In this document: positions 23,627 to 36,929 of the stretch, piece by piece
Numbering within the stretch: position 1 is the first letter of the stretch
Layout: every line of letters begins with the position of its first letter
DNA from: Pseudisothecium myosuroides
Taxonomy: Eukaryota; Streptophyta; Bryopsida; Hypnales; Lembophyllaceae
Assembly (NCBI GenBank): GCA_951799445.1
Contig: OX637296.1
Location: forward strand, 6,138,001-6,202,000
Reading direction: 5' to 3'
DNA length: 64,000 nucleotides
Made by a program: the position numbers and the translations under genes
The notes under the pieces: model-generated
The model's database searches: none
What the model saw: only the letters and a program-made list of their open reading frames with translations
What the model was told of the DNA's origin: nothing

Positions 23627-24689
23627 CCGTTGATCTGGAATTGAATAAACTTGAAACCCATCTTTGTGCCGTCGATAAAAAAATGAGAATTTCACCGATT
23701 TGAACCCCCCACCGTCAATCTGCTCGCCCAAAAAACTTGAAACCTTCCTCATTGCCATCGATTTCCAGAAAATCCTGCACCGTTCATGAAGTCGGCTCTG
23801 AATCTTGGCCGCTGAGAACAAATTAGGGTCCAAGGCTTGTTCAGTGCTTGTTCGTGCAGGCGAGGAGGTAAGTTGTCTCTTCCTTGTGTAGTGTAATCTG
23901 AAGGTCTGTGAGACTCCGGTCTGTGAGAATTTGTCAATTTCGTGGTTTAGAGGTCACCTTGGGGAACAAGTGGCAACGATTCGCAAAGAAACGACTTGTT
24001 GCAGGTGGTTTAGAGGTCACCATGGCTTAATTTAGGATTTTAGTTTCGACCTGAGCTTGCAGAAATATGGCTTTCCAGGTTCTGTGGTTGCTAAATGTAG
24101 TGCGTGGATGACAAGTTGGGCACTTCATTTTATTGCTTTTGTTTTTGGAGTTCATTGCGTTTTAGGGTGTGAGTACTAGTGAAGATTTTCTGAGTAGATT
24201 GTTTCCTTAAGTTATTAGGATTTTGTGCGCTTACAAGAGCATTTATTCGATTATTGTATGGCTACAATATTGATGTTTAAGGAACTGATGGATGGTATTA
24301 TAACTCATGGCAAAGGCAAATGCGTGGGCAACCGATCTTGAAGTGGCTTAGGAGAATCTGGCAGGCTTTCACGCCATCATAATTTAGCTCGTCACAGAAG
24401 AACTCATGCTTCCTTGAATTGGTTTCACATCAATTGTGTTTTTGATCTAGGTTGGTGTTTTTGGGCGTGTGTGGAATGGTTCATTCCCCGCAATTCTTTG
24501 GGCTACTTGAGCAACCGTTGTTTCAAAAATGCATCTGAGACTCCGGTTTGAATTTGTGGTGGTCTTCGTTAATGTTGTCATTAATGCTTTTTGATTCACC
24601 TGTATATATGTTTCTGAATGTTTTTTTTTCCTTCATCTGTGTACAATTTCAAGAATCAACAAGCAGGGCAAAGGAGACAATGAGATTAA

Positions 24690-25588
24690 CCCCTAAAGGC
24701 CCAAAGTCCCCTTGGGAGACACTTGGGATTTCGGGCAAGTTCCTTGAATGTGGGTTTTCGATGTGATTTTTTGAAACTTTTTGTGAGTGTGTAGTTCGTC
24801 ACAAGCTTCGTGTACATATGTGTTTCATAGAATTCCGACATGATTGGTAGAAGTTACAATGTCGTTTATCATCAAAGCAGTTCGTAGGGCAATTGGGGCA
24901 GTAGAATTGCCATTTGACTGTGCGGGGGCAGCAGTAGTGATAAAAAGAATGGGAGGAGGGGAGGGTTGTTTCCCTTCCTACAAGGGCTGCCCAGTCCAGA
25001 TCTTTGTATTGAGGCCGCTGCAGACTTCAGTTGCTCTTAAAAACCTCAGATTTTCACTTTTTTCAAATTTTTTTTCCTACTTGTCAAGTATAAGTATATC
25101 TTTCAATTCACCGTTTGGATTTCCAATACCTATAAGTATGTGGTGGGAAAACTGATTCAAAGATGTCCAAGTACATTGCCAATTCTTGGGACATTGTGGC
25201 ATTACAAGTTTTTTTTCCATGTACTAGATATGTTCGATTCATTTGAAAATTGGTATGCATATGCCTAAATTCATTACCTATAAGAAAAAAAAATTTAACT
25301 TATGGTAAATAGTGCAAAAAATTTCAACAGAAGGTGGTCAAAGCCATCTAAAATTCTGGGGCACAGTGGAAAAAAAAAACTTTGACTTTGAATGCCAATA
25401 TCTCTCAATCCATACGGTGAAACCTCACGAAATTCTTACCACATCTTCTCATACAAGCTAACTTCAAGATCCAATGGTTCCATTTTCAAAAAATGTAATT
25501 ACTATTTTCAAAACCTCGGCAACAAACGCAGCAGAAAGGGTTGTTTTCAGTGATTTCGGAGCCAGAAAATGGCTTGGGCCTTTAGAGG
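24690..25588. mobile_element. TTAA-flanked piggyBac-like element
   Basis: Ends CCCCTAAAGGCCCAAAG and CTTGGGCCTTTAGAGG with TTAA at 24686-24689 and 25589-25592. The ends match 33476-34410 closely. 0.9 kb, no transposase seen. Confidence 0.8.
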
Positions 25589-26277
25589 TTAAGGATGAGG
25601 TTGTTCAAGAGATTAGGGTCCAGAATTCTGGCATGCTCATTTTGAGTGTTTAGGGAAGCTTTGAAGATTTTAGCATTCAAACGCTCCTGGTTTTTTGAAT
25701 TGGAAATTTGGAACTTTGTTTTTAAAAAAAAGATTACATGTGTATTCCTTTCAGATTTTTGTAATGTTCCAAGCTTTACAACCAATAGAAAAAAAGGCCT
25801 AATACCCCTTTCAATTTTTTTGAAATAGTTTAACCACCAATGACAAAATGACACGTGTACCTATCGATTGTTCACGTCAGGTTTTCACACAAACAACACT
25901 TCTGTGTCACTATCCACTCAAAAGATAGCGTATTTCAAACCATCAAATAAACTACAACAAGCTCAAAGACGACCTCAGTGCAAGGCAAAATATAACAATT
26001 TGTTTCCAGCAGTTCAGAGTGGGCTTCGGAGATCTAAAATAAATGCTTTCCCCTCCAGTTGCCGATGCGGTGTAATACAGTCAAGGGCTTGGATTTCTAG
26101 TCCAAGAGATCTCGTTTGCAAAATTAAAGCAGGCATCTAGCAGATCTGAAATGCTAACACAAATACCGTAACACTCTGTTGCAAAGAAGAAGTTTACATT
26201 TGCATTAATTGCTTATTTATATGGACTCATCACATGATGAAATCCCTGCTTTCCTACCCGAGAAAAAAGAGAGGCGG

Positions 26278-29200
26278 TCAGACAAGTGTGATCTCAAGCA
26301 CTCCCTTGTTCGGAGTGATGCATCTGTTCTCCTCTCTTGTTGCTGATGCGGTGTAATACATGGAGCTGGGATTGGTACTAGTCCAAGAGAAGTTGTCATG
26401 AAGTGCGCTTCTCGGAATGTAGTCAAATTGGGGTTTAGAGGGAGGCACTTCAGGAAGGTGGACATCGCCATTGAGGATGAGGAGCACTTGGCGCATGGAG
26501 GGTCGCATGATAGGACTGGGGTGAGAGCACAAAAGTCCTAAACAAAGCACTTTGGTCATTTCATGGGCATTGTACACCCCAACAAGGCGCGCATCTGCCG
26601 CGTCGAGAATGCTTGAATTCCCCCACAATTGCCACACATGCTCCACCAATAGCTTCACCTCCTCATCTTCGTGGTAGATGGGTTTCTTCCCACACGCCAC
26701 TTCCAGCAAGAAAGCCCCAAAGCTGTACACATCTGTATGCTCCGTTTGTTTTCCTACCATCCCCAATTTGACCACCATCATGAGTCCAAGAAAGTCCTCA
26801 TACTTATCAAGATTCAAACTGCTTGCCAGTGAGGTACCTTTTGTCACATAGTATGATTGTCAGCATGCAAACAAAGGTTTTCCAAGGATCAAGAAATAAT
26901 GATTACATATTGAAACTACAAATCTAGCTTGACAACCATATAAATTCTTTGAAATCCCAACCAAGGTGATCGTACAAAAAAATGCAAAGGAGTCGGCAAC
27001 ACCAATAGGATCGATTTCCCAACCACAAGAGAGAAGGAAAGAAGCTAACACTGAATAAACATAATCAGATGCAGTAATCAACTCTGATTGTTGGTGTGCA
27101 TCTGGCTGCATGACGGTGTTTTATGCATGAGCAGGATAGTTTGTTTGTAACCTTACGATATTCATCCACGAAGGCAACAGTAACATGAGTTTTCTTCCAG
27201 GGACAAATATGGTTATGCCCAGTAAGGGCATTGCCAATGCATAATGGAATTTGGCACGCCAAATACATATCTAACTTTTCCCTATTTTGCACTTTGAAGT
27301 TGAAATTTCTATCATTGGAAGCGCATTCAAAAGTACTTTGGATAGGTACAAGAAAACTCAAATTTAGACATTGGACAAAGAAAATAAATCACTTCATAAA
27401 CTCGCTAAAAGATAGAAATTATAGTGGTATTGGCAAATCTTGGTTACCAATGCACTTTGCACTCCAAATTGGTGGGTTTTGGAGTGACGTGTGCATTGGT
27501 CACCGTGATTTTCCAACTCTTTTACAATTTTTGTGTATTTAGCTAACTTTGAAGTGGTTTATTTTCATTGTCCAATGTTTAAATTTGAAGGGTTTTTTGC
27601 ACCTATGTAAAGTACTTTTGAATGCGCTTTCATTGGAAAAAAATTCAAGTTTTAATTATAAACAAATCAAAAGTTAGTAAAGTTCATTTGGAGGGCCAAA
27701 TTCTAATATACATTGAAGAAGCTCTAACCCTCTCGCCACTCCCAGCAGCTCGAGGGTTACCTAGTCCATAATTGACAATTGTTAGTATTGCACAACCTTC
27801 CTAGGGAACCATTCTGGACATGCACATGCAAATGCAAGGCCTTGGAAAAAATGTCATACATCTGTAAAGGTGTGGTGCTCATAGTTTCCTTCATGTACTA
27901 GAAACAAGCATTAGCTTTAAGTGAAAGTACAAGAAGGGTCACCTGTGTGGAACAATTCTGGAGCAAAGTAACCAAAGGTGCCTGCCACATTGGTACTCTC
28001 CGGGGTCAATAAGCTGTGGTTGTAAGAGCGGGCTAGGCCAAAGTCACCCAATCGTGCATTAAACTTGGCGTCCAACATCACATTGGCTGCCTTCACATCA
28101 CGATGGATGATGCGCTCTTCACACTCCGTATGCAAATACACTAGTGCCGTGGCCACATCCACTACCACTTTGAACCTGTAAAAATGCAAACATTCTTTCA
28201 ATTGTCATTTGTACAAAACTTTAGAAGTTGTGCTAGAGCATTTAAGTACTTTTACGCAGTTGCTTGCATTTGTGAATCCACTTGATTAAAGCAATTTATC
28301 TTACACATTGTTTCAATGAGATCTTCTGGTCCATATAAGATGAAGATTCATTTCCATGTAATAAAAAGAAATTAAAATAAGCCATAACCATTGCCTTCCA
28401 TGCTCTAAAGAAATTGTCACTTTTTGTTAATCAAGTAGGAAGAGATTGTAGGGCAGAAGTGAGCTACATTAGGTGAACCCTCTTCTAAAAGACCGAAAAG
28501 TATTTTATCCACAATCCCATGCATGTCAACCATTCATCAAGTATTTTAGTCCATAACTACTCCATTTTTTCTAGACTCCACTTTGACACCTATTCTAAAA
28601 CACAATTTCTTAGCACCTTCTTTGCACACTCATTTGATCTCCCAAGCTCCTACTTTGTTATCCAACTCAAAAGTAAAGTGCGAGAGTGGCAAATGGACAT
28701 ATATCTAATGCCTCTTGTGTGGCTCAACATTTACACTACCTAGGCTTGAGAAATTCAAATCAATCTCTTCTTGAAACACATCCTTGATTAGGATTAGAAT
28801 GGACTAGGTAATGAAAAAGTAAAAAGCCTCATTATGAAAAATAACATGTCAAGCCTCAAGAGAGGCAAAGAATGTTATTTTTCATAATGAAACTTTGCTT
28901 TTGCATCACTTATAGACATAACCTCAATGTTGGATGGTTGAACCTTGATCAACATGTTCAACCAAGGGTCTACAAAGAAGGTCATCATGATGGCAAATCC
29001 AACCTACATTATAGAGAAGAATATGCCTCCCTTCAATGTCCTCATGCAAAGAGAGGCTCCCATCCATTAAAAAATAAGCTCTATTGAGGTTACGCTATCT
29101 TACCTCTTCTCCCAAGGGAAGCCAATGACCTCTTCCTCCTCAACAACATCCAATTTATCCACCCCATCTGCTTCTCCATGTGCACCGGGCAAAACCTCTT

Positions 29201-30611
29201 TTACTATGGCAGGGGACTTGAACAAATGCTTGTCAAGACTGCCTTGGGGCATGTAGTCATACACCAGAAGAAGCTCGCCTCGCTCATGGCACCAGCCTTG
29301 CAAACGCACCAAATTGCGGTGTTGAATTTTGCCAATGATCATCACCTCCGCCAAAAACTCACGCTCACCTTGATTGGACTCGGGCGCCACACGCTTGACA
29401 GCCACATACTGTTGGTTGCCAGACAAGAAACCTTTGTACACACTCCCAAAGCCTCCTCGCCCAAGCGTTTGCTTAGAGTCGAAGTTCTTCGTGGCCATGG
29501 CCAGTTCCTTGTACGTGAACTTGTGCGGATCCACCTCTCCTAGGTCGTTGGCGTCAATGTTGAACCTCCATCCACGCCTCTCCACACACAGACGGTAGTA
29601 CTTGTACAGGACGTAAATGGCAGATATAGCGGTGAGAGGCAGCAGAATCGACATCAGGATTACTTCATATGCGTGCGACTCGAAGAAAGTGAGTTTAAAT
29701 TTATCGCATGGGTACTCGAAACTGGGAGCAGCAGGCGAGGTGGAGTTCGACGTCCTCAGACTCCAATGATAAATATATACGAAGGGCCTTTCGAAACGCA
29801 ATTGACGAAGTGAAGCAATTGACAAAGTGAAGGCGACGTACATATGTTCATTGAGCACTTTGGAAAGATCGATCTGGTAACTCAAGGAATTATAAGGTAT
29901 CTCACTGGCCTCATTGGTGTCATTAGACAACATCATTAATGGTCCTGGACGCTGGTCCTGGCTCAGAGGACATTCGAGCCCACTAATGTCCGCCGTGCTA
30001 ACATTCAGAATCTGCAACGAAGCATCATAATCGATCCACACTTGCAGCAGCCAATATAGAAGGTCTTCTGGTCCCTGTAAGCGAACCCAACTGCTCGAAT
30101 TCATGCTGTTCACGTCGATGCCGATGTGAAACCCGTCCCCCGGGTCTGAAAACTGGGGGCTGTTTCGGAAGTCAAATTCGACTGCAAAAGTGTGCGATTG
30201 AGGGTCGCCATTGGACGTGGCGTTGAGCAGGCCCAGGTAGCCTCCAGCACTGCCAAGGGATGCGTTCGGGTCGGGAAGCATGGCAAAGGTGAACCCTTCC
30301 AGAAGGTTGAGCTCGGATCCTCCATAGCCAAACTGCCTCGAAGCTAGCGCGGCGCCAAGATCGATAAAGGCTACGAAGTTCGTGCTGAAGGAGAACACGG
30401 GGCCAGTGGGGTTCTCCTTAAGCCGGATCTTTTCTTCATAGAAACACCTGTGCGAAGGCTCTTGCCAATAACTCATGAAGCAATTTGGAATACTTGTCAA
30501 ATTGACGAAGGGTTCAGATGTCTGAGCAGAGTTGGCAACGTAGCTTTCTCGGAGCACCATTACAACACAAACCAGCAGCACACGACTCACGTGTTGGACG
30601 AGGAGCGCCAT
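26278..30611 (-). CDS. L-type lectin receptor kinase, intact (copy 1)
   Basis: Predicted exons are 30611-29104, 28175-27943 and 26753-26278. All introns are GT-AG, and the total of 2217 nt gives 738 residues and a TGA. The product is a plasma-membrane receptor: signal peptide (VLLVCVVMVL), legume-lectin ectodomain (GGYLGLLN, TFAVEFDF, HIGIDVNS metal-site region), one membrane span ([17 protein letters not shown]), then a Ser/Thr kinase. Kinase motifs are complete: [49 protein letters not shown] poorly conserved insert of about 40 residues precedes PWEKRFKVVVDVA. The segment before TFAM reads LLEGF where many family members have a DGLAF-like motif, so sugar binding may differ. The start is the first ATG before the signal peptide, identical in copy 2. 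The ligand is unknown. The family call is certain; splice sites are inferred from signals and frame. Confidence 0.93.
26754..27942 (-). other. Copy 1 lectin kinase intron 2
   Basis: A 1.19-kb intron with a GTGACC donor and GGTAG acceptor. It contains a diverged inverted repeat (about 27306-27634) whose copy 2 equivalent is nearly perfect. Confidence 0.75.
28176..29103 (-). other. Copy 1 lectin kinase intron 1
   Basis: A 0.93-kb intron with a GTAAGA donor and TTTTTACAG acceptor. It joins AAG AG to G TTC, giving KRFKVV across the junction. AT-rich, no further feature. Confidence 0.8.
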
Positions 30612-31104
30612 GAATCTGTCTTACACCTTGCTATATACTAGCGGCCTCATCGAGCATTCAACTCGCACCCGAATGAACTTGGGTAGGCGGCACAACTGGT
30701 TCAATTTCATTCGTCACTACCGACAAGGTGCTCTAACTACTGGAACACAGACCGGAATCCCCCTCACTATGATCCGAGTGCACGCTAGAACATGCACAGC
30801 AGCATCATGACTGGAAATATCACAGTTGCTCAATTAAACCATCTGCTCTCTGCTCTCGTAACGCTCTACAAGGACATGAATAATCGTCACAGTGAGAGCA
30901 GCAATCAACAGGCTAGCTAGCTAGGTCGTAGCTAGACGCACTAAGCTTGGTTCGTATTGCAACAGGAGCGTCAGTCTGATCCCATTCCTGATCAAGTGGG
31001 AATGCAAGGCTTGTGATCGAATTGCTGCATCCTCGTTCATATTCACGCTTAGAAATCACTCGCTCTTGAGGAGCTTCCATCTTTGGTCAGGGATGATGAG
31101 CAAG

Positions 31105-31179
<75 letters not shown>

Positions 31180-31407
31180 TTCAAGCACCTCTCTATGATT
31201 GATGTGGTTCACCAGCAAAGCAATAAGAGAATGCATCCTTGGTGGGATCATTAAAGCTGGGTCGGGTTGCTGCCGCTCCGCGTTGTGACCTCTGTCAGTC
31301 TTCTGCTGATTTTCCTTCCGGGATCCCTCGTTGAATTTTTGGCTCAGGAAGTTTGTCCCCTAGCGGATTTGGGGTCCACATACTGTCGGTATCGGTATCG
31401 GGATAAT
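30612..31407. promoter_or_regulatory. Upstream region of copy 1 lectin kinase
   Basis: A TATATAG on the minus strand lies about 30 bp before the start codon, identical in copy 2. It is rather close for a core promoter. The first 250 bp are almost identical between copies. Farther upstream is a long AT microsatellite. Confidence 0.4.
31107..31177. repeat. (AT)n microsatellite
   Basis: About 35 uninterrupted TA units. Copy 2 has a shorter CA/TA/T compound repeat at 62164-62219. Confidence 0.98.
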
Positions 31408-31531
31408 GTAGGCACACCTAGAAGCGACACTCACGTAAATGCGCCACTTATCTACCCACTCACGTATATGCGACACTCACCCAATTGTGCCACGTGTCTA
31501 CCACTGTGAATGTCGCTTCTGGGTGTGACTA
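31408..31531. mobile_element. Small TIR element GTAGGCACACC
   Basis: Starts GTAGGCACACCTAGAAGCG and ends with its imperfect reverse complement (TGTCGCTTCTGGGTGTGAC). A related shorter one is at 62647-62728. Internal copies of ACTCAC/GCGACACTCAC are present. Non-coding. Confidence 0.7.
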
Positions 31532-32160
31532 AGGTAGGAATACCATAAACGGTGCCAGTACCATAAGCGGTTTGATTGTACATGTTCTTGTCATTTATGC
31601 TTTGAAATGACAAGAATAGGTGCATTGCAACCGTTGATGGTATCATCATGGTTTATGACATTTCTTCTGCACCGTGCTTAAGATTGTGGTGTTGGGCTTG
31701 AATAAATTGAGAATCTATTCATCAATCTAGTGTTCCAATTGAAAGATGATGTAGTATATTGTGTATTGTACTTATGATTGTAGTGAGAGAAAAAGAAGAG
31801 ACTCCAGTCTCTTTTTGAAGTTTAACGTGAATTGAGAGTTTGTTCATCTTGGATCCCACACATTTGAGTTAATCAAGAAGTGGTTGAGCACATCGTTTGC
31901 ACTTGCAAGCTAATTTTGAAATATGGCCCCAATTAAATGCACCATGCTTGATCTCGAGTTAAGCTCTTAACTCAAGATTCTCATCTAGAGTTACAATCCC
32001 TTTTTTTACATGTCGCATGTTTGTAAGTTTTCATTGGTGATTTAAGCAAAACAAGAGACAAAACCCAAAACTCCAAAAGAGCTCCATTTTGGACACAGAA
32101 GGAATTAGATCCCTAGTTCTTTGTTTTTTGATGTTCTAAGGGAAAGGAATCCTAAGGTAG
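31532..32160. other. Duplicated spacer, end of copy 1
   Basis: Matches 62730-63930 minus the TIR element in copy 2. No gene. Confidence 0.5.
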
Positions 32161-32167
32161 CCAATAT

Positions 32168-32899
32168 GGGTGATTGCAAGAAACACTTGTACTATTTGTT
32201 GCGTTTTACAACAATACTTATGATTTTTTCTAGAGTACTTTAAAATTAGGAAATCAATTTTTTTTTAAATTAAAAAATATTGCCAATGTATGTACCTTTA
32301 AGATGAAGGTAACCACCAAAGGAAGTTCATTAAAAATTCTCTAAATAGGAGAACTAGAAAATTGCCAAATCTCAAGAAAATAGATACATCAATGTTTTAA
32401 TTAATAAAAAATAGGAAAAAACTTAAATTAAAATAAAATAAAAATTGTCCATTTGTAGCAACTTTATGGAGATGGTCATTCAGCAAAAAAGCACCAAAAT
32501 AATTTTTTACATTTTCTGAAATGCAAGTAGAAAGAGGCTCACTTTGTGGACGTCCACATCACATGAAACTAAGTATTTTTAGAATTACTTTGGACAGTAC
32601 CTACAAGTCTATTAGAAGACCATCTCCACCAAATTTTAGCTCCAAATTCGTTTTTATGGGTACTAATTAGTACTAAAAACCTCCAAATTGGCATTTGTGA
32701 CATATAATTGGGGTCTATTATTAAATAGTAAAGTATTTTTAAAAAATTCCAAAAAATTAATCAAGGTGAATAATAGTCATGAGTACCTTGTTTTTGAATT
32801 TTGAGTCATTTGAAGTCAAAACGCAATAGTTATGGCCAAAAAACTAATCAGCACGCAACGTGTGACAGAAAAAAGTACAAGTGTTTCTTGCAATCACCC
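32168..32899. mobile_element. GGGTGATTGCAAG-family TIR element at the duplication junction
   Basis: Starts GGGTGATTGCAAGAAACAC and ends GTGTTTCTTGCAATCACCC, flanked by ATAT on both sides (4 bp). 0.73 kb, non-coding. It lies between the two duplication copies. Confidence 0.85.
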
Positions 32900-32969
32900 A
32901 TATCATTTCCAACTCATTCCGAATCCCGCACCATACATAAGTCGTGTTCAACATTCGGTGATGAACTTT

Positions 32970-33245
32970 CATTAGGGGAGATTTGAGGGCAAGGGAGGAC
33001 CGTTTTAGGCCTATTCTCCTTGTCTATTTTGAACCCAGCAATAACGTTGTCAGAATTTTTATTTTTTTATTTTTTTATTTTTTTATTTTTTATTATTAAA
33101 AAGTGGAAAAAAAATTAAAATTAAAATTAAAAAATTTGACGTGGTACTCTCTTGACCATGTTAGATTGCTAATGTGGCGAGTTCCCACAGTCCGGGAACT
33201 CAAGATAACTTGCGGTCCTCCCTAGCCTACAACTCTCTTCTAATA
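32970..33245. mobile_element. CATTAG-family element at the duplication junction
   Basis: Starts CATTAGGGGAGATTTGAGGG and ends CAACTCTCTTCTAATA. The interior is homologous to the remnant at 1600-1845. It marks the boundary where copy 2 begins. Confidence 0.65.
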
Positions 33246-33475
33246 AAACTTGTGCCCTTGAAATAACAAGCACTGATGAGATCAAGTGGGCAAGGATTTG
33301 GGGACAAATGGGACGTATTTTGACGTTAACCATTGCAAATTTCCTAACACATGGGGTCAACAATTAACTTGGCAAATAATTGGCTTGCATGGTCCAATTA
33401 GAATCAACTAGCTCCTCGTGCCACCCAAACGGATTACAATTTCCCAAGCTCTTGATTTGGTACTCCACGGCTTAA

Positions 33476-34410
33476 CCCCTAAAGGCCCAAGGTCTGTTTT
33501 CTGCCAAAAAACACTGAAAACTGCCATTTCTATAGCAAAAAGTAAAAAAAAATTAAAATTGTTTTTTTTTCACATCTAACCGTAGGATCTTACACCTAAT
33601 TGGTACGAGAATGTGTGGAAAAAATTTCAGAATTTTTGACCGCACAGATTGCAAGATATCTGCGTTTAAAGTGGAAAAAACAAGTTTTTCAGCACATTGC
33701 AGGACCAGATTTTTTGTCTTTAAACATTTTTAACTTAAAAATTTTGCACTACAGCGTTTTGAGCTTTAAATCTTTATAGTGGAGAATTGAGTTGAGAGTC
33801 TAGGAAAAAAAAAGAAACTCAAAAAAACTTAATTTTCATCCTTAAAAAAATTGTTAAGTAGAAGTAGGTATGAGATAGAAGGAAAATCTAAAATATTAAT
33901 ATCTCTTAGATGGAATTAAAATGCACTAATCCCAATGGTGAGATTGTTCTAGCAAGTAAACTTAACCATGCCAAAAAAAAAAATTTGAAAAATTTGAAAA
34001 ATTGCATTCAGAAATGAGTCCTGCAAGTTATTTTTTTCAAGAAGATGCTCAAACTGCCCGAAAAACAAGAATGTCCATAACTTTCTCATAACATATCCAA
34101 ATGAAATGAATCAGAGCTTTCTAGATAGGCAAAAATATAATCTATCAGAAAAAAAATATTAAAAAAAAAAATTCAAATTTTTGTCCATTTTTTTTCTGCT
34201 GCCCGAGCTGCCCGCCGTCCCCTGTTTTGAGCTTATTTGGTCATAACTTTTTTTCCCGGGCACCGATTGACAAAAAAATTATATTCCCACAAAGCTTATC
34301 AGTTTTTCTGTCTCCAAAAAAAATTTCAAAAAATCAGAACACAATTTCAGCCCGTAGGTACCTGCCCGAAAACGCATTTGTCCCCCGAAGGGACAACGGG
34401 CTTTTAGGGG
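33476..34410. mobile_element. TTAA-flanked piggyBac-like element
   Basis: Ends CCCCTAAAGGCCCAAGG and ACGGGCTTTTAGGGG, TTAA on both sides (33472-33475, 34411-34414). Absent at the equivalent copy 1 position near 2095. About 0.94 kb, non-coding. Confidence 0.82.
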
Positions 34411-34717
34411 TTAATTAACGCTACTAGATGCATATTAAAGAGTGACAACAGCAACAACGTCAAAGTTGAGATAGAGTCTATTACTGGTTACAATTAGTTT
34501 CAATAGCACTCAGTGAAGGAAAGGAGTTCATGTGGCTATACTATTAGTATATTGGTCACTATAGAGATTTAGTAGTTCTGATTTTGGACTTGAATAAAAT
34601 CATTTCTACAATATTATTTGAAGGTTTCTTGTTGTCTATGCAATGGGCTTGAAAAGGCTAATTGATTCCATGTTCTCTCTAGTTTCCTTGAGTTTTCCTA
34701 GTACCCATTCCCCTTAA

Positions 34718-34957
34718 CCCCTGAGCACCAGCGCAAGTTTACTCAAATTCAGACCCTTTGGATTTCATTCCAATCAAACTATCATCTAAAAAGAGATCCA
34801 CATAAATTGAATGTATCGACTGGTAGTGGACATTGGCCCAGAGATCCAAGGAAAGGGACACGTCCTTTGACCGAACCGTTGAAAAGATTATAATGGTCAA
34901 ATAAGGAAATCTTTCAAAATGGAGAGGCCATATTTTGGCCCATGGGGCGCTCAGGGG
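34718..34957. mobile_element. Short TTAA-flanked element
   Basis: Ends CCCCTGAGCACCAGCGC and GGGGCGCTCAGGGG, TTAA on both sides. 240 bp. A decayed copy is at the same place in copy 1 (2409-2655), so it predates the duplication. Confidence 0.75.
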
Positions 34958-36074
34958 TTAAACAGGTGGATACAGGGTATGGGTTCAGCTACTTTAGTTT
35001 TCTCCCACTTTACAATTAATCCCATTGCCTTTAAAGATAAAATGAGTGACGCCAAAACTACGTTCTTCTCTTAGGAAGGAGGCTCTACAATATCCAGTAA
35101 CATAAAAGGGCCGAGAGAGCAAATAGGAATTAATAAATGTGAAGAAGTTGAGGTAAATTCATGTATAATAAGCTGTATCAAAATTGTATATATTGGTTTT
35201 ATAATATGTGATGGATGTCTTGGTGATGTCAAGACCATCGCCGGATATGATTTAGTGTTGGTGATGTAGGATTTAGCATTACGAAGGGTTAGGGGTCAAA
35301 GGTCTTGATTGTAATAAAGTTTTGAAGGTCGCTAAAGTCTTTTGGTAGCTCTTTCAATGTCACTTCATTGAGATGCAATTTTCAACCCCTTCAAGTTGCT
35401 CGTGATTGAATGATTTCAAAGCTTTACACGTATATATAAATCTAGAGAACCAATTCAATTTTTATTTTTTTTAAAAGTGATTTTAAAATTGAGCTACTCC
35501 GGTTGCCCAAAAATCAATGAAAATTACATATCATGCAATAACATTTTAACTATGCTGTCAAAAGTTATGAAAATTGTTGCACCTTAAAGCTACTCTTTCG
35601 GCACATGTTGTGTGAAATTTTCAAAGAAAAAAATTAAAACTTCCATTTGTAGCGAGTTACCCAAAATCAATGTATTGCCAAAAAAAACGCATCTTGGTCC
35701 TTTAGGAGTTAATAGCTTTGTTTGTCATTGCGAAGCAACCCTCTATACTCAACTTTTTTCTAATGCTTTAAACACAAGTTCCAAAGGTCCAAACCCCATC
35801 TTCCAAAAGAGAGAAATTTGGTGCCACATCTTTATGTGAGGTGATGATGGTCAAAAGGAATTTTGAAAATAATCCTTCAATGCTCCCCGCCTTGGGGTTT
35901 TTTCAAAATTCCTTATAAACCTACCTTCACCCTATGTGTAAGATCAACCAACCCAAAAACGTATATCATCCGCAATCATCACTCATAGGGGCACCCATTT
36001 CCATCCAATTGCACATTGTTTATTTAAGAGGGCGTATCAACTTTGGAATGGATTGTAATAGTGTAGTTTTGAGA

Positions 36075-36929
36075 GGGTGATTGCAAGAAACACTTGTCCT
36101 ATTTTCCGTCACACGTTCAATGCGGAAGTTGTTTGTACCATAAGTATTGCAAAAATGATTGATTGAATATAAAATTCAAAATTAAGCTTCCTATCAAGCT
36201 TCCTATAGCTATAGAAATTGTACTTGAATTATTTCAAAATTTTCAAAAATAATTCAATAGGTGCGGTTGAATTTTGAATAAATGTGACATTTACAGTTTG
36301 GGTGTTTTTTAGTACTATCAAATACCTTTTTTGAAGAGTTACATCGTCAAATTTGGTAGGCTAGGTCTTCTAATAGAAATACGCCTCTTCAAGATAGGAA
36401 TTTCCAAAAACATGTTCCAAATGTGTTTTGCATTAGCCTAAAGTGTACTATGTTTAGGTTGAGTTTATATTGAATTAAAAAATATTCTTTAGTTTGAGCT
36501 TTGATCTTCCTTCTTTGCTCTTTAGTTGGCAACAATGGCCACTTTTAAAACAAATTTTTCAAGTACATTTTCTAATTTTTAACAATAGAAATGTGAAAGT
36601 CTCATTTTCTAGCATAACTTGCAACATATGGCTCAAAATAGTATTTCAGGGTACATAAAAAGACTCAATGGTACTGGTGGGAGTCCATAGCCCCTTCAAT
36701 ATGCCAATATGGATTGTTTTATTGCAAATTATATATTGTCAACCATCCTTGCTATCCAATGATGAACATCACGAGTTGTCGGATTAGTAGATTTGAAATC
36801 CAATGGGTCGTCTAGATTTTATGTTCCATGCCCCCAATAGTATTGAAGGTGACTCATAATACAAAAACTACTGAAAGGCTGAAAATAAAAAAACGCAACA
36901 AATAGTACCAATGTTTCTTGCAATCACCC
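36075..36929. mobile_element. GGGTGATTGCAAG-family TIR element (copy 2)
   Basis: Counterpart of 10398-11253 at the same site, with the same ends. Confidence 0.8.

Larger units (their letters stand above)
23231..26005. other. Copy-1-only 2.8-kb block of unknown origin
   Basis: Copy 2 joins the flanks directly near 57502. The block contains a TTAA element (24690-25588), a 38-bp tandem repeat, and a direct repeat TATTTCAAACCATCAAATAA at about 23427 and 25930. No gene was recognised; short ORFs look random. Confidence 0.45.
1846..32160. repeat. Tandem segmental duplication, copy 1
   Basis: From AAATTTGTGTCCCTAAAATA at 1846 onward, the sequence matches 33246 onward in order and orientation through about 32.15 kb, which corresponds to about 63.93 kb. 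Anchors are 2870-3450 with 35160-35690; 10041-12514 with 35690-38820; 13435-13770 with 38820-39670; 13800-17548 with 52215-54340; 17760-18695 with 54880-55504; 19294-21136 with 55505-56750; 22473-23230 with 56750-57490; 26010-32150 with 57490-63930. The copies differ by small substitutions and by many private insertions listed separately. This is one duplication of about 30 kb, not dispersed repeats, because collinearity is unbroken. Confidence 0.92.

Noticed and set aside
29178..29598. Plus-strand ORFs over the kinase exon, also at 60458-61094
   Set aside because: They are antisense shadows of the lectin kinase. The minus-strand frame has the motifs and splice signals.
31066..31254. ORF rich in alternating Ile-Tyr
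   Set aside because: It is a translation of the (AT)n microsatellite.
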